A stretch of 64,000 nt of DNA from Mycobacterium sp. BK086 (lineage in GTDB: Bacteria; Actinomycetota; Actinomycetes; Mycobacteriales; Mycobacteriaceae), in contig SNWL01000003.1 of assembly GCA_004362315.1 (NCBI GenBank), forward strand, positions 2,069,526 through 2,133,525, given 5' to 3'. Both the position numbers and the translations under genes were made by a program. Positions 42,983 to 52,036 of this stretch are shown here, piece after piece (within the stretch, counting starts at the first letter, position 1; every line of letters starts with the position of its first letter). Below the pieces are notes generated by a model. That model was not told the DNA's origin. It made no database searches and was given only the letters and a program-made list of their open reading frames with translations.

Positions 42983-43432
42983 ATGCGGGGTACTCCCGGC
43001 GCCATGGCAACCGTTGACGTGGCTGTCCCCTCTGACGTGTCCCCGCAGCGAGCGTGGGAATTGGCCTCCAATCTGCACCGCTTCGACGAATGGATGACGA
43101 TCTTCGGCGACTGGAAGAGTCCCGTGCCCCTGGTGATCCGCGAGGGCACCCAGGTGTCGTCGCAGATCAAGGTGAAGGGCTTCCGCAACACCATCCACTG
43201 GAACGTCACGAACTACGACGCGCCGCGCAAGATCGAGCTGCGCGGCTGGGGGCGCGGCGGCATCGGAATCGGCATCACGATGAATGTCGTCGATGAGCAT
43301 CCGGGCACCTGCTTTCAGCTGCTCGCCGACATCTCCGGCGGACTGCTGAACGGGCCGGTCGGCCGCCTCGTCGCCAAGGTGCTTGAAGGTGAGGTCCAGA
43401 AGTCGGTGGAGAACCTGGCCGCAATGGCCTGA
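42983..43432 (+). CDS. SRPBCC-family (START-like) small protein
   Basis: The product, 149 residues from ATG 42983 or 142 from ATG 43004 (MATVDVAVP), has the SRPBCC/polyketide-cyclase pattern. QRAWELASNLHRFDEWM is the first helix, followed by beta strands with KGFRNTIHWNV, and a long C-terminal helix VLEGEVQKSVENLAAMA. Such proteins bind hydrophobic ligands; mycobacteria have many without known ligands. No good ribosome site marks either start. It is divergent from the crotonase gene with only 23 bases between starts. Confidence 0.83.
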   Translation: MRGTPGAMATVDVAVPSDVSPQRAWELASNLHRFDEWMTIFGDWKSPVPLVIREGTQVSSQIKVKGFRNTIHWNVTNYDAPRKIELRGWGRGGIGIGITMNVVDEHPGTCFQLLADISGGLLNGPVGRLVAKVLEGEVQKSVENLAAMA

Positions 43433-43550
43433 CCGGGACCTGCCGTTCGGCGCAGATGCCGGTGCGTTCGCCGACAAACCTTGCGTAGGGGAGGTCCGCG
43501 CCACGTCGGCGCGCTACCGTGCTACCACCCAATGACGGGAGGAAGCCGGG

Positions 43551-45419
43551 ATGGTCGAGTATCGCGAACTCTTCGACGCCAGTGTCGCCGACCCCACGCA
43601 GTTCTGGGCGCAGGCCGCAGACGCGGTGTCGTGGACGCGGGCGCCGCAGCACATCCTCGACGACACGAACCCGCCGTTCTACCGGTGGTTCCCCGACGCC
43701 GAGCTGAACAGCTGCGCCAACGCACTGGACCGGCATATCGCCGACCGGGGCGACCAGGCCGCGCTGATCTACGACTCCCCGCTGACCGGGACCAAGCGGG
43801 TTTACACCTATCGCGAATTGCTCGACGAGACAGCACGATTCGCCGGCGTGCTGCGCGAGCTGGGAGTCGGCAAGGGCGACCGCGTGGTGCTGTACATGCC
43901 GATGATCCCCGAGGCGGTCATCGCGATGCTAGCCTGCGCCCGCCTGGGTGCGGTGCACTCGGTGGTGTTCGGCGGCTTCGCCGCCCACGAACTGGCGACC
44001 CGTATCGACGACGCACAGCCGGCCGTCGTCGTCTCGGCATCCTGCGGTATCGAACCGACGCGGGTGGTCGAGTACAAGCCGATGCTCGACCACGCGTTGG
44101 CGTTGGCCACCCACAAGCCCGCCGCCTGCGTGATCGTCCAGCGCGACCGGCATCGATGCGATCTGGTCGAGGGCCGCGACGTGGACTGGGCGTCGGCGAT
44201 GGCGTCGGCCGCGCCCGTCGACCCGGTGCCGGTGGCCGCCACCGATCCGCTCTACGTGCTCTACACGTCCGGGACGACGGGCAAGCCCAAGGGCATCGTT
44301 CGCGACAACGGCGGCCATGCGGTCGCCCTGCTGTGGACCATGCGGCACATCTACGACATCGATCCCGGCGACGTGTTCTGGGCGGCCTCCGATGTCGGAT
44401 GGGTGGTCGGCCACTCCTACATCGTGTACGGGCCGTTGATGGCCGGTGCCACGACAGTGCTGTACGAGGGAAAGCCCATCGGCACACCGGATCCCGGCGC
44501 GTTCTGGCGGGTGGTCGCCGAGCACGGGGTGAAGGCGTTGTTCACCGCGCCGACGGCGATCCGGGCGATCCGCAAGGAGGATCCGGACGCCTCACACGTC
44601 GACCGCTACGACCTGTCTTCGTTGAAGTATCTGTTCCAGGCCGGTGAGCGGCTGGATCCCGACACCTACGCCTGGGCGTCGGCGAAACTCGACGTGCCCG
44701 TTGTCGACCACTGGTGGCAGACCGAGACCGGCTGGGCGATCGCGGCCAATCCGATGGGCGTGCAACATCTTCCGCTGAAGGCCGGCTCCCCGACCGTTCC
44801 GATGCCGGGTTACGACGTGCAGGTGCTGCAGGCCGACGGATCGCCTTGTGCGCCAGGCCAGGAGGGCGACATCTGTATCAGCCTGCCACTGCCGCCGGGA
44901 ACATTGCCGACGCTGTGGGGCGACGACGCCCGGTACGAAGCGTCGTATCTGCGCGAGCATCCCGGCTTCTATCTGACCGGCGATGGCGGTTACCTCGACG
45001 AGGACGGCTATCTGTTCGTGATGGGCCGGATCGATGACGTGATCAACGTTGCGGGACACCGGTTGTCGACGGGATCGATCGAAGCGGTGCTCGCCGGCCA
45101 TCCGGCGGTGGCCGAGTGCGCGGTGATCGGGGTGGCCGACGAGATCAAGGGTCAGGTGCCGCGCGGCTTGGTGGTGCTCAAGGCCGGGGCGTCGGCCGAT
45201 GGGCTGGCCGAGGAACTGGTGGCCGCCGTGCGCGAAGAGATCGGCGCAGTGGCGTGCTTCCGGCTGGTCGATGTGGTGCCTGCGCTGCCGAAGACTCGCT
45301 CGGGGAAGATCCTGCGCAAGACGATGCGCGGGATCGCGCACGGCAAGGACGAACCGGTGCCGTCGACCATCGAGGATCCGGCGGTGCTCGATACCTTGCG
45401 CCCGATTCTGCAGGGGTAG
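43551..45419 (+). CDS. prpE: Propionyl-CoA synthetase (PrpE-type acyl-CoA synthetase)
   Basis: The 622-residue enzyme belongs to the acetyl/propionyl-CoA synthetase group. It has the P-loop YTSGTTGKPKGIVRDNGGH, VDHWWQTETGWAI, LTGDGGYLDEDGYLFVMGRIDDVINVAGHRLSTG and the C-terminal lysine in KTRSGKILRKTMR. PrpE proteins show this N-terminus with NPPFYRWFPDAELN. It activates propionate, and perhaps acetate, to the CoA ester. GGGAGGAAG precedes the ATG. GTG of the next gene follows two bases after the stop, so three genes (to rnhA) are likely co-transcribed. Confidence 0.9.
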   Translation: MVEYRELFDASVADPTQFWAQAADAVSWTRAPQHILDDTNPPFYRWFPDAELNSCANALDRHIADRGDQAALIYDSPLTGTKRVYTYRELLDETARFAGVLRELGVGKGDRVVLYMPMIPEAVIAMLACARLGAVHSVVFGGFAAHELATRIDDAQPAVVVSASCGIEPTRVVEYKPMLDHALALATHKPAACVIVQRDRHRCDLVEGRDVDWASAMASAAPVDPVPVAATDPLYVLYTSGTTGKPKGIVRDNGGHAVALLWTMRHIYDIDPGDVFWAASDVGWVVGHSYIVYGPLMAGATTVLYEGKPIGTPDPGAFWRVVAEHGVKALFTAPTAIRAIRKEDPDASHVDRYDLSSLKYLFQAGERLDPDTYAWASAKLDVPVVDHWWQTETGWAIAANPMGVQHLPLKAGSPTVPMPGYDVQVLQADGSPCAPGQEGDICISLPLPPGTLPTLWGDDARYEASYLREHPGFYLTGDGGYLDEDGYLFVMGRIDDVINVAGHRLSTGSIEAVLAGHPAVAECAVIGVADEIKGQVPRGLVVLKAGASADGLAEELVAAVREEIGAVACFRLVDVVPALPKTRSGKILRKTMRGIAHGKDEPVPSTIEDPAVLDTLRPILQG

Positions 45420-45421
45420 AC

Positions 45422-46048
45422 GTGTCGATCACGGTCGACTCGTTCGAGATCGGCGACGCTCCCGACGTGTGGCGGTCGGCTGGATTCACCGTAGATCCGG
45501 ATGGGCTCTGCCGGATCGGCGATGTCCGGGTCCGGCTGGTCGGGAACGGAACCGGGATTCTCGGCTGGACGCTGCGCGGGGTGCCGTCGGACGGTCCGCT
45601 CGACGGAATCCCCACCGCTGTGTCCGAAACCGTGCCTGCCGAACCCGCCACGCACCCTAACGGCGTGACGTCGATCGACCACGTCGTACTCCTGTCCCCG
45701 AACCTTGCGCGGACCGTCGCGTCGCTGGCGGCGGTCGGGCTAGAACCCCGGCGGGAACGCGACGCCGAACTGGGCGGGCAACCGATGCGGCAGATCTTCT
45801 TCCGGCTGGGGTCGGTGATCCTCGAGGTCGTCGGATCGCCGGATACGGCCACCGACGGACCGTCGTCGTTGTGGGGCATCACGTATGTCGTGACCAATAT
45901 CGACGCGACGGCGGCGTTTTTCGGCGACCGCACGCTTCCGGTGAAAGACGCTGTGCAGCGCGGACGCCGGATCACCACACTGAAGCATCGCGATCTGGGC
46001 ATGTCGGTTCGGACGGCGATGATTTCGCCGCATATTGTCGGCGCATGA
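45422..46048 (+). CDS. Glyoxalase-like (VOC) domain protein
   Basis: The GTG at 45422 starts two bases after the prpE stop. The 208-residue product has an N-terminal beta-rich half and a glyoxalase/bleomycin-resistance half from about residue 80: [21 protein letters not shown] and [18 protein letters not shown] His and a Glu in these segments could be metal ligands. The partner half of the VOC fold appears degenerate in the first 75 residues. The function is unknown. Its stop overlaps the rnhA start by four bases. Confidence 0.82.
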   Translation: MSITVDSFEIGDAPDVWRSAGFTVDPDGLCRIGDVRVRLVGNGTGILGWTLRGVPSDGPLDGIPTAVSETVPAEPATHPNGVTSIDHVVLLSPNLARTVASLAAVGLEPRRERDAELGGQPMRQIFFRLGSVILEVVGSPDTATDGPSSLWGITYVVTNIDATAAFFGDRTLPVKDAVQRGRRITTLKHRDLGMSVRTAMISPHIVGA

Positions 46049-46506
46049 CCGATGTCGTTGTCATCCATACCGACGGCGGCTGCCGGCCCAATCCCGGTCC
46101 CGGCGGCTGGGGGGCGGTGCTGCGGATGCGCGAACACGTTCGCGAGATGTGCGGCGGCGAGCCCGGCGAGACGAGCAACAACCGGATGGAGCTGACGGCG
46201 CCGATCATGGCGCTGGAGGCCCTCACCCGCTCGGTGACGGTGCACCTGTATACCGACAGCACCTACGTGCGCAACGGCATCACCAAGTGGGTGTCCGGCT
46301 GGGAGCGCAACGGCTGGCTGACCGCCGCCAAGCAGCCGGTGAAGAACGTCGACCTGTGGCAGCGGCTCCAGATCGCTTGTGCGCGACACCAAGTCGAGTG
46401 GTTCTGGGTGAAGGGCCATTCCGGTGTCGCCGACAACGAGTTGGCCGATCAGCTGGCGACGCGGGGTTTGCAAGAAGCGGTGGCGGGCTCGGCTATCGCG
46501 ATCTGA
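46045..46506 (+). CDS. rnhA: Ribonuclease HI
   Basis: The 153-residue protein shows the RNase HI fold and catalytic acids: [20 protein letters not shown] (first Asp), [14 protein letters not shown] (Glu), LYTDSTYV (Asp), and [18 protein letters not shown] (His and last Asp). It removes RNA from RNA-DNA hybrids. The start ATG lies in the stop of the VOC gene (ATGA). A CCCC...GGGG hairpin with a T run at about 46536-46565 may end the transcript. Confidence 0.95.
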   Translation: MTDVVVIHTDGGCRPNPGPGGWGAVLRMREHVREMCGGEPGETSNNRMELTAPIMALEALTRSVTVHLYTDSTYVRNGITKWVSGWERNGWLTAAKQPVKNVDLWQRLQIACARHQVEWFWVKGHSGVADNELADQLATRGLQEAVAGSAIAI

Positions 46507-46592
46507 CGCGGCGTTATCCCCAGTCTCGCGTTCATCCCCAGCCTTAGCCGGGGTCGCTGTTTTTGTCGGTGGTTCGCACTAGTGTTCGATTC

Positions 46593-47954
46593 ATGAGTCC
46601 GATCGATGCGATCCGTGAAGGACTCACTGCTGCGGTCGACACTCTGGCTGCCCTCGACTTCGATGTGTTGTCCCCGCCGGAACGCTTCGCGGTCTTGGAA
46701 ATGATCGAAACCCAACAACGCCGTCTGACCGCGATTGCGCACGTGGGGGTGGCTCGGTTGGAGCGTTTCGAGGGTTGCCCGCCGTTGGGGATTGCGTTGG
46801 CTGATGTGCTGCGGGTCAGTCCGACTGAGGCGCGGCGACGGATTCGTAATGCTGCGCAGTTGGCGCCGCGTACGACCTTGACTGGAGAGGTGTTGCCGCC
46901 AGTACTGCCCGAGACCGCGGCTGCGTGGCGTGCCGGTGAGTTAGATGGCGAGCATCTGCGGGTGATCCAGAAGTTCTTCCGCGAGTTGCCCGATCACGTG
47001 CCGCCCACCGAGGTGGAGAAGGCCGAGAAATCGTTGGCGCAGAAGGCGGCGGTGTTGCGGCCGGATCAGTTGGAGAAGGTCGCACATCGGCTGGCGTTGC
47101 ATCTGAATCCCGACGGAAAGTTCTCCGACGAGGACCGCGCCCGCAAGCGGGGCTTCGTATGGTGCGGCGGCCAACAGGTCGACGGGATGAGTGTGGGCCG
47201 GCTGATCGCCGACCCTGAGCTGCGCTCGGAGTTGGATGCGTGGTTCGCCAAGTTCGCCGCCTCGGGCGTGTGCGACCCGGAGAACCCGACGATCACGCCA
47301 TCGGACGAGGCGGCCGAACGCGATTCGCGCAGCTATGGTCAGCGCCAGCACGACGCACTCAAAGCCTTGGTTCGCGGACAACTCGGTGATCCGAAACTCG
47401 GCCAACACAACGGCTTACCCGTCACGGTCATCGCCACCGCCACCATCCAGGATCTGCAGGCCAAGGCCGGGCACGCAGTCACCGCCGGAGGCACGCTGCT
47501 GCCGATCCCTGACTTGATCCGCATGGCCAGCCATGCCTACCACTACCTCGCTCTCTTCGACGGGGCGAACGGTCGAGCATTGTGGCTGGGCCGTACCAAA
47601 CGCATCGCCTCAGCCGATCAACGAATCATCCTGCACTCCAAGGACCTTGGCTGCACCCGTCCGGGATGTGACGCGCCGGGCTATCACAGCGTGGTCCATC
47701 ACGCCGCCCAAGACTGGAAGAACGGCGGCAACACCGATATCAACGACCTGGCACTGGCCTGCCCACCGGATAACCAACTCGTCGAAACCGGCGGCTGGGA
47801 CACCCGTAAACTGCCCAACGGCGACACCGAATGGATCCCACCACCAGGACTGCCCATGCTGAAGGGTGGTGTCAACGACTACCACCACCCAGAACGCTTG
47901 CTGGGCAACGACAGCGACCCGCCAACCGACGACGCCGGCGACCCGGCCGCCTAG
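46593..47954 (+). CDS. DUF222/HNH endonuclease-like protein (13E12 repeat family)
   Basis: A 453-residue protein with the N-terminal DUF222 helical domain (FAVLEMIETQQRRLTAIAHVGVARLE, SPTEARRRIRNAAQL). The C-terminal HNH motif is visible as CTRPGCDAPGYHSVVHHAAQDWKNGGNTDINDLALACPPDNQLVE. This is the mycobacterial 13E12 family, present in many copies. Some M. tuberculosis copies are attachment targets of the phiRv1 prophage. TAGTGT at 46580-46585 predicts a transcript from 46592, next to the ATG. Nuclease activity is not proven for this family. Confidence 0.87.
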   Translation: MSPIDAIREGLTAAVDTLAALDFDVLSPPERFAVLEMIETQQRRLTAIAHVGVARLERFEGCPPLGIALADVLRVSPTEARRRIRNAAQLAPRTTLTGEVLPPVLPETAAAWRAGELDGEHLRVIQKFFRELPDHVPPTEVEKAEKSLAQKAAVLRPDQLEKVAHRLALHLNPDGKFSDEDRARKRGFVWCGGQQVDGMSVGRLIADPELRSELDAWFAKFAASGVCDPENPTITPSDEAAERDSRSYGQRQHDALKALVRGQLGDPKLGQHNGLPVTVIATATIQDLQAKAGHAVTAGGTLLPIPDLIRMASHAYHYLALFDGANGRALWLGRTKRIASADQRIILHSKDLGCTRPGCDAPGYHSVVHHAAQDWKNGGNTDINDLALACPPDNQLVETGGWDTRKLPNGDTEWIPPPGLPMLKGGVNDYHHPERLLGNDSDPPTDDAGDPAA

Positions 47955-48082
47955 GCCGGGAGCTCCGCCGCTGCCTACACCGTGGCGAGATACCCTTCGC
48001 CCGAACTCTGATGGGCAGTAGACCCAACTACACGACGCTTACGCCGCGCTGGTCGAGGGTCTTATTCGGAATACGGCTGTTG

Positions 48083-48538
48083 TCAACGGGATTCGCTGAG
48101 AATCCTGGAACGATCATCACCGCCGCGCTCATCGCCCAATCGTGGAAATAGTGGCGCTCCCCGCAGTGGGCCGTAGTCAGCGGCGGCAAGTGCTGCTGCC
48201 GCTGCCGATATCAACGCCAGGATGAGGGCCGGTTGGGAGCTGGCTTGAGCGGGGAAATCGTAAAACAACAGCCAGGCCAACGTCATCGTGGTGATCACTC
48301 CAAGACCATCAGTCGCGCCGACAATCGAAACATCCGGTCTATTCAGGCCGATCCGGCCGCCGGTGAAAGCGGTGGTCAACGCACACACGGCCAGGGCAAC
48401 GCACAGCGGAAAAGTGAGCTTCCACAGCCCCCATGCGGTGCGATCGTCGTCCTGAAGCTGCGCCCACGGCAGGAATAGTGCGATGACGATCGCAGCGCCA
48501 CTTGCGCCGCAGACCAGCCGTCGAATCAATGTAGTCAT
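48083..48538 (-). CDS. Small membrane protein divergent from MmyB-type regulator
   Basis: The ATG at 48538 follows GAGGAGG by five bases. The 151-residue product has four hydrophobic segments: LVCGASGAAIVIALFLPW, TFPLCVALAVCALTTAF, GLGVITTMTLAWLLFYDF and ALILALISAAAAALAAA. A charged C-terminus follows. The longer open frame to 49012 runs through the divergent regulator and was rejected. No family is recognised. The divergent MmyB-like gene and the palindrome between them suggest it is regulated by that protein. Confidence 0.75.
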   Translation of the reverse strand: MTTLIRRLVCGASGAAIVIALFLPWAQLQDDDRTAWGLWKLTFPLCVALAVCALTTAFTGGRIGLNRPDVSIVGATDGLGVITTMTLAWLLFYDFPAQASSQPALILALISAAAAALAAADYGPLRGAPLFPRLGDERGGDDRSRILSESR

Positions 48539-48593
48539 GTCGTCCTCCTCACGGTCTTGGCAGTGATCGTTCCGGCGGGCGGTCATGGTGTCG

Positions 48594-48609
48594 ATTACCT
48601 GGAGGTAAT
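48594..48609. promoter_or_regulatory. Palindromic operator between divergent genes
   Basis: ATTACCT GG AGGTAAT is a perfect 7-2-7 inverted repeat in the 107-base region between the membrane protein gene and the MmyB-type regulator. It overlaps the likely -35 position of the regulator promoter (-10 TACAGT at 48632-48637). It is probably the regulator's own binding site. Confidence 0.6.
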
Positions 48610-48645
48610 GGAGTAGCGCACCCGCTACAGATACAGTCGGTGCGA

Positions 48646-49452
48646 ATGGCAACAACCCCCTCCGCCCCTCAGGTCGGGCCGCTGCTGCGGGAATGGCGGC
48701 AACGGCGTCGGCTGACGCAGCTTGAGCTTGCGCTGGATGCGGGCGTGTCGGCGCGTCACCTGAGTTTCGTGGAGACCGGCCGCTCAAAGCCGGGGCGCGA
48801 CATGTTGCTGCGTCTTGGCGAGCGGCTCGAAGTCCCGTTCCGCGAACGCAATCGCCTATTACTCGCCGCCGGACATGCACCAGCGTTTCCCGAGCGCCCT
48901 TTCGGCGCACCCGAACTCGCTCCGGTCCGCGAAGCGTTGGAGCGGATACTGAAGAGTCACGAGCCGTATCCGGCGGTCGTCTTCGACCGTTACTGGAACC
49001 TCGTCGCCGCAAATGCGGCCATACAACCGCTAGTTGCGTTCATCGATCCAGCCCTGCTGAGCCCGCCCGTCAACGTGCTGCGCGTGGCGATGGAATTGAT
49101 TCCGCAGATCATCAACGCCAACGAGGTGATGGCTTATTTTCGGGACCGCATTGCGCGCCAGCTCGCCACCACTGCCGACGAGCAGCTCGCGGAGCTCTTG
49201 GCGGAGTTCGAGACGCGCATACCCCACGAAGGTGGCAGTGCGGCAAGCGAATCCGATTTCGCCCAAAGTCTGGGTCCGGTCAGAGTCCATGCGCCAGGTG
49301 GGGGCGAGTGGTCGTTTTTCGGCATGTTCGGCACCTTCGACATGCCGTTCGAAGTGACGATTTCCGAACTGGCCATCGAAATGCTCTTTCCCGCCGATAG
49401 CGCGACTGCCGACGCGTTCACATCGTTTGCGACGGCTCGCGAAGAGCGCTAG
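48646..49452 (+). CDS. XRE-family regulator with MmyB-like ligand domain
   Basis: A 268-residue regulator. The N-terminal helix-turn-helix reads LREWRQRRRLTQLELALDAGVSARHLSFVETGRSKPG. The C-terminal MmyB-like PAS domain begins EPYPAVVFDRYWNLVAANAA and often binds fatty-acid-like ligands in this family. A GTG six bases upstream (48640) is an alternative start; TACAGT upstream places transcription at about 48644. Such regulators usually repress a divergent target, here the small membrane protein. Its stop overlaps the ligD stop by four bases. Confidence 0.9.
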   Translation: MATTPSAPQVGPLLREWRQRRRLTQLELALDAGVSARHLSFVETGRSKPGRDMLLRLGERLEVPFRERNRLLLAAGHAPAFPERPFGAPELAPVREALERILKSHEPYPAVVFDRYWNLVAANAAIQPLVAFIDPALLSPPVNVLRVAMELIPQIINANEVMAYFRDRIARQLATTADEQLAELLAEFETRIPHEGGSAASESDFAQSLGPVRVHAPGGGEWSFFGMFGTFDMPFEVTISELAIEMLFPADSATADAFTSFATAREER

Positions 49453-51740
49453 CCCGGGAGCTCCACCTCGACCTCGGTCGGCTCCTTGTCCGGTCGTAGG
49501 CCACGCCAGCTCGGATGACGCAGCCGTCCATCAGACGTCCACTCCCCAAAACGCACCTCCCCCACCAACTCGGGACGCACATACGTGACGCCCTTGGCGT
49601 CCAGCCTGGGAAGTGGTGTGTCAAAAGGCGATTCGTCGGTGTGCAGTGGTTCGAGGATCTTCTTCAAACGGGTCAGCTCCTTCTCGGAGAATCCGGTGCC
49701 CACCCGGCCGATGAACCGCAGACCGCCCTCGTCGGGGATGCCGAGCAGCAGCGCACCGATTCCACTCGAGCGTCCGCCGTTACCCTCACGCCAGCCGCCG
49801 ATCACTGCTTCCTGGGTGTTCCAGTTCTTGTCCTTGATCCACGACGCCGAGCGCCGGCCGGGCTGATACGTCGAGTCCCACTTCTTCGCGACGACGCCTT
49901 CCCACTTCTTCTTGCGGGAGAACTCGATCGCGTCCGCACCGTCGCCGTCGATCAACGGGGGCACGATCAAATCCGTTCCCTCGGCGAAGGTTTCCAGCAC
50001 CTTGCGCCGGTCGCGATACTTCGCCTTCAATAGCGACCGTCCGTCCAACCGCAGGATGTCGAACGCCCAGAACTCGATCCTGGTCGCCCGCACCCGATTC
50101 TGCATCTCGCCGAAATTCGGCACCCCGTCGGCATCCAGCGCCACCACCTCGCCATCGAGGATGACGTCATGCTCGGCGAGATCTGCTGCCAGCGAATGTA
50201 ATTGGGGGTAGTCAGCAGTGAGATCCCGCCCGCTGCGGGATTGCAGTCGCAGCTCGCCGTCAGCGATCTCGACCAGCAGCCGGTAGCCGTCGAACTTGCC
50301 CTCGAAACCGTACTGCGCGCCGGTCAGCTTCTCCACCGACCCCAACGTCGCCAGCATCGGCGCGTAGTCCGGCAATCGCGGAGTGGGCTGCTCCTTCATC
50401 CGGTGCGCCAGCCACTGATCGCCCTTGGTCTGAATCAGCGCGTACCGCCCCGAGATCCGCCGGCCGTGCAGATCGACGATCACCTCGCCACCCTTTTCAG
50501 CGCCGGAGTCCCGGAACTTCTCCGCCTCGTACGTCCCGGAGTCCCAGATGATCACCTTGCCGCCGCCGTACTCGCCCTTCGGAATAGATCCCTCGAACGT
50601 CGCGTACTCCAGAGGGTGATCCTCGGTATGCACGGCAAGATGGTTGACCGCCGGCGTGTCCGGCAGGTTCTTCGGCACCGCCCACGACACCAGCACGCCG
50701 TCGCGTTCCAGCCGGAAGTCGTAGTGCAGCCGCCGCGCGTGGTGTTCCTGGATGACGAACGTGTTGTTGTTTCCGACGGCGGGCGAGGCGTTGGGTACCG
50801 GCTCGGGCGTCTTCGCCGAATCCCGCATGCTGCGGTACGTCGTCAGGCGATCCTCACGCGGAACGTCGGCGTCCATGCCGGCCAGCAGATCCCCCTGCTC
50901 AGCCACCCGAGCCAGCACCTCGTGGTACTCCAAGTGCCGCAAGTCAGGATCGCCGATCTCCTCCCACGTCCGCGGCGCCGCGACCGTCGGGTGTTCCCGG
51001 CCGCGCAGCGAATAGGGCGCAATCGTCGTCTTCGACCCGTTGTTCTGACTCCAGTCCAGAAAGACCTTGCCGGCGCGCAAGCTCTTGGTCATCGTGGCGG
51101 TCACCAGCGTGGGCATGCTCTGCTCCAGCTGCTGAGCCACCCGGCGGGCCAGCGTCACCGCCCCCTTGCTGCTGACCGGATCAGCCAGCGGCGCATACAG
51201 ATGCAGTCCCTTGCTTCCGCTGGTGAGCGGGTAGACCGTCAGGCCGATATCGTCCATGAGTTCGCGGACGGCATTGGCCACCTCGCAGAGCTGCGGCATC
51301 GTCACGCCCTCGCCCGGATCGAGGTCGAACACCAAACGCGTTGCCGGACCGGGTTTTCCATCGCCGGCGAATCGCCATTGCGGCACATGGACTTCCAGCG
51401 CGGCCTGCTGAGCGATCCAGGCCAGACCGGTCGAGCTCTCGATGATCGGATAGGTGGTGCTGCCCGACCGGTGTACGACGGTCGCGCGGTCGAGCCAGTC
51501 CGGCGCCGAACTGGCGAGCTGTTTTTCGAAGAAGGACGGCTCGTCGACGCCGTTGGGCCAGCGTTTGCGGGTGACCGGCCTGCCGGCGATGTGCGGCAGC
51601 ATCACCTCGGCGATGGCGGTGTAGTACTCGAATACGTCGGCCTTGGTGGTGCCGGTGGCCGGATAGAGAACCTTGTCGGCGTTGGTCAGCGCGACGCGCG
51701 GTCCCCTCGTCGCGCCCGGCGGCCACACGTCATTCACCAC
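49449..51740 (-). CDS. ligD: Multifunctional NHEJ DNA ligase LigD
   Basis: From GTG 51740 the protein has 763 residues, close to the 759 of M. tuberculosis LigD and in the same order. The polymerase/primase domain (residues 1-290) has RLVFDLDPGEG acids. The 3'-phosphoesterase domain has EHHARRLHYDFRLERDG and HTEDHPLEYATFEG. The ATP-dependent ligase domain has catalytic lysine 482 in FEGKFDGYR. It fills, trims and seals double-strand breaks held by Ku. The open frame extends 39 codons further, but VALTNADKVLYP follows shortly after this GTG and TAATAC lies exactly upstream. Confidence 0.96.
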   Translation of the reverse strand: MVNDVWPPGATRGPRVALTNADKVLYPATGTTKADVFEYYTAIAEVMLPHIAGRPVTRKRWPNGVDEPSFFEKQLASSAPDWLDRATVVHRSGSTTYPIIESSTGLAWIAQQAALEVHVPQWRFAGDGKPGPATRLVFDLDPGEGVTMPQLCEVANAVRELMDDIGLTVYPLTSGSKGLHLYAPLADPVSSKGAVTLARRVAQQLEQSMPTLVTATMTKSLRAGKVFLDWSQNNGSKTTIAPYSLRGREHPTVAAPRTWEEIGDPDLRHLEYHEVLARVAEQGDLLAGMDADVPREDRLTTYRSMRDSAKTPEPVPNASPAVGNNNTFVIQEHHARRLHYDFRLERDGVLVSWAVPKNLPDTPAVNHLAVHTEDHPLEYATFEGSIPKGEYGGGKVIIWDSGTYEAEKFRDSGAEKGGEVIVDLHGRRISGRYALIQTKGDQWLAHRMKEQPTPRLPDYAPMLATLGSVEKLTGAQYGFEGKFDGYRLLVEIADGELRLQSRSGRDLTADYPQLHSLAADLAEHDVILDGEVVALDADGVPNFGEMQNRVRATRIEFWAFDILRLDGRSLLKAKYRDRRKVLETFAEGTDLIVPPLIDGDGADAIEFSRKKKWEGVVAKKWDSTYQPGRRSASWIKDKNWNTQEAVIGGWREGNGGRSSGIGALLLGIPDEGGLRFIGRVGTGFSEKELTRLKKILEPLHTDESPFDTPLPRLDAKGVTYVRPELVGEVRFGEWTSDGRLRHPSWRGLRPDKEPTEVEVELPG

Positions 51741-51747
51741 CCCAACG

Positions 51748-51767
51748 GTATTACCCGCTGCTACCGT
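51748..51767. promoter_or_regulatory. Overlapping divergent promoters for ligD and the small exported protein
   Basis: Minus-strand TAATAC (51753-51748) predicts transcription of ligD from 51741, one base before its GTG. Plus-strand TACCGT (51762-51767) predicts transcription from 51774, the GTG of the exported protein gene. The two starts are only 33 bases apart, so the polymerases must compete. Confidence 0.45.
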
Positions 51768-51773
51768 GGACCA

Positions 51774-52001
51774 GTGACCAGAATGCTGGTAGCCGCCCTT
51801 TTGGCGCTGCCCGCGTTGATCGGCGTTCCGCAGGCCGCCGCCGATCCGGAGGATCACGTCCCCTACTGCTCAGCCGGGCAGGACCCGATGAACAGCGGCT
51901 GCCGCCCGGCGCCGTATCAAGAAACGAGCGACGGAATGGCCCCCGGCGCGAATCCCGACCTCCCCACCGGGCTCAATCCGGGCGTCCAGCCCGCCATCTG
52001 A
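51774..52001 (+). CDS. Small exported protein, 75 residues
   Basis: From GTG 51774 (or ATG 51783) the product begins VTRMLVAALLALPALIGVPQ, a signal peptide ending at AAADPEDH. The mature part is about 50 residues with two cysteines (PYCSAGQDP and SGCRPAPYQE) that could form one disulfide, followed by a Pro/Asn-rich end. There is no ribosome site; the predicted start of transcription is the GTG itself. It lies between ligD and ku but shows nothing linking it to repair. Function unknown. Confidence 0.75.
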   Translation: MTRMLVAALLALPALIGVPQAAADPEDHVPYCSAGQDPMNSGCRPAPYQETSDGMAPGANPDLPTGLNPGVQPAI

Positions 52002-52036
52002 CCCGGCAAACCCGGTCAGGCCTGCATACTGGGTAG

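Noticed and set aside
46536-46565. Strong terminator after rnhA
   Set aside because: Only a four-pair CCCC/GGGG stem before a short T run; too weak to list as a separate feature.
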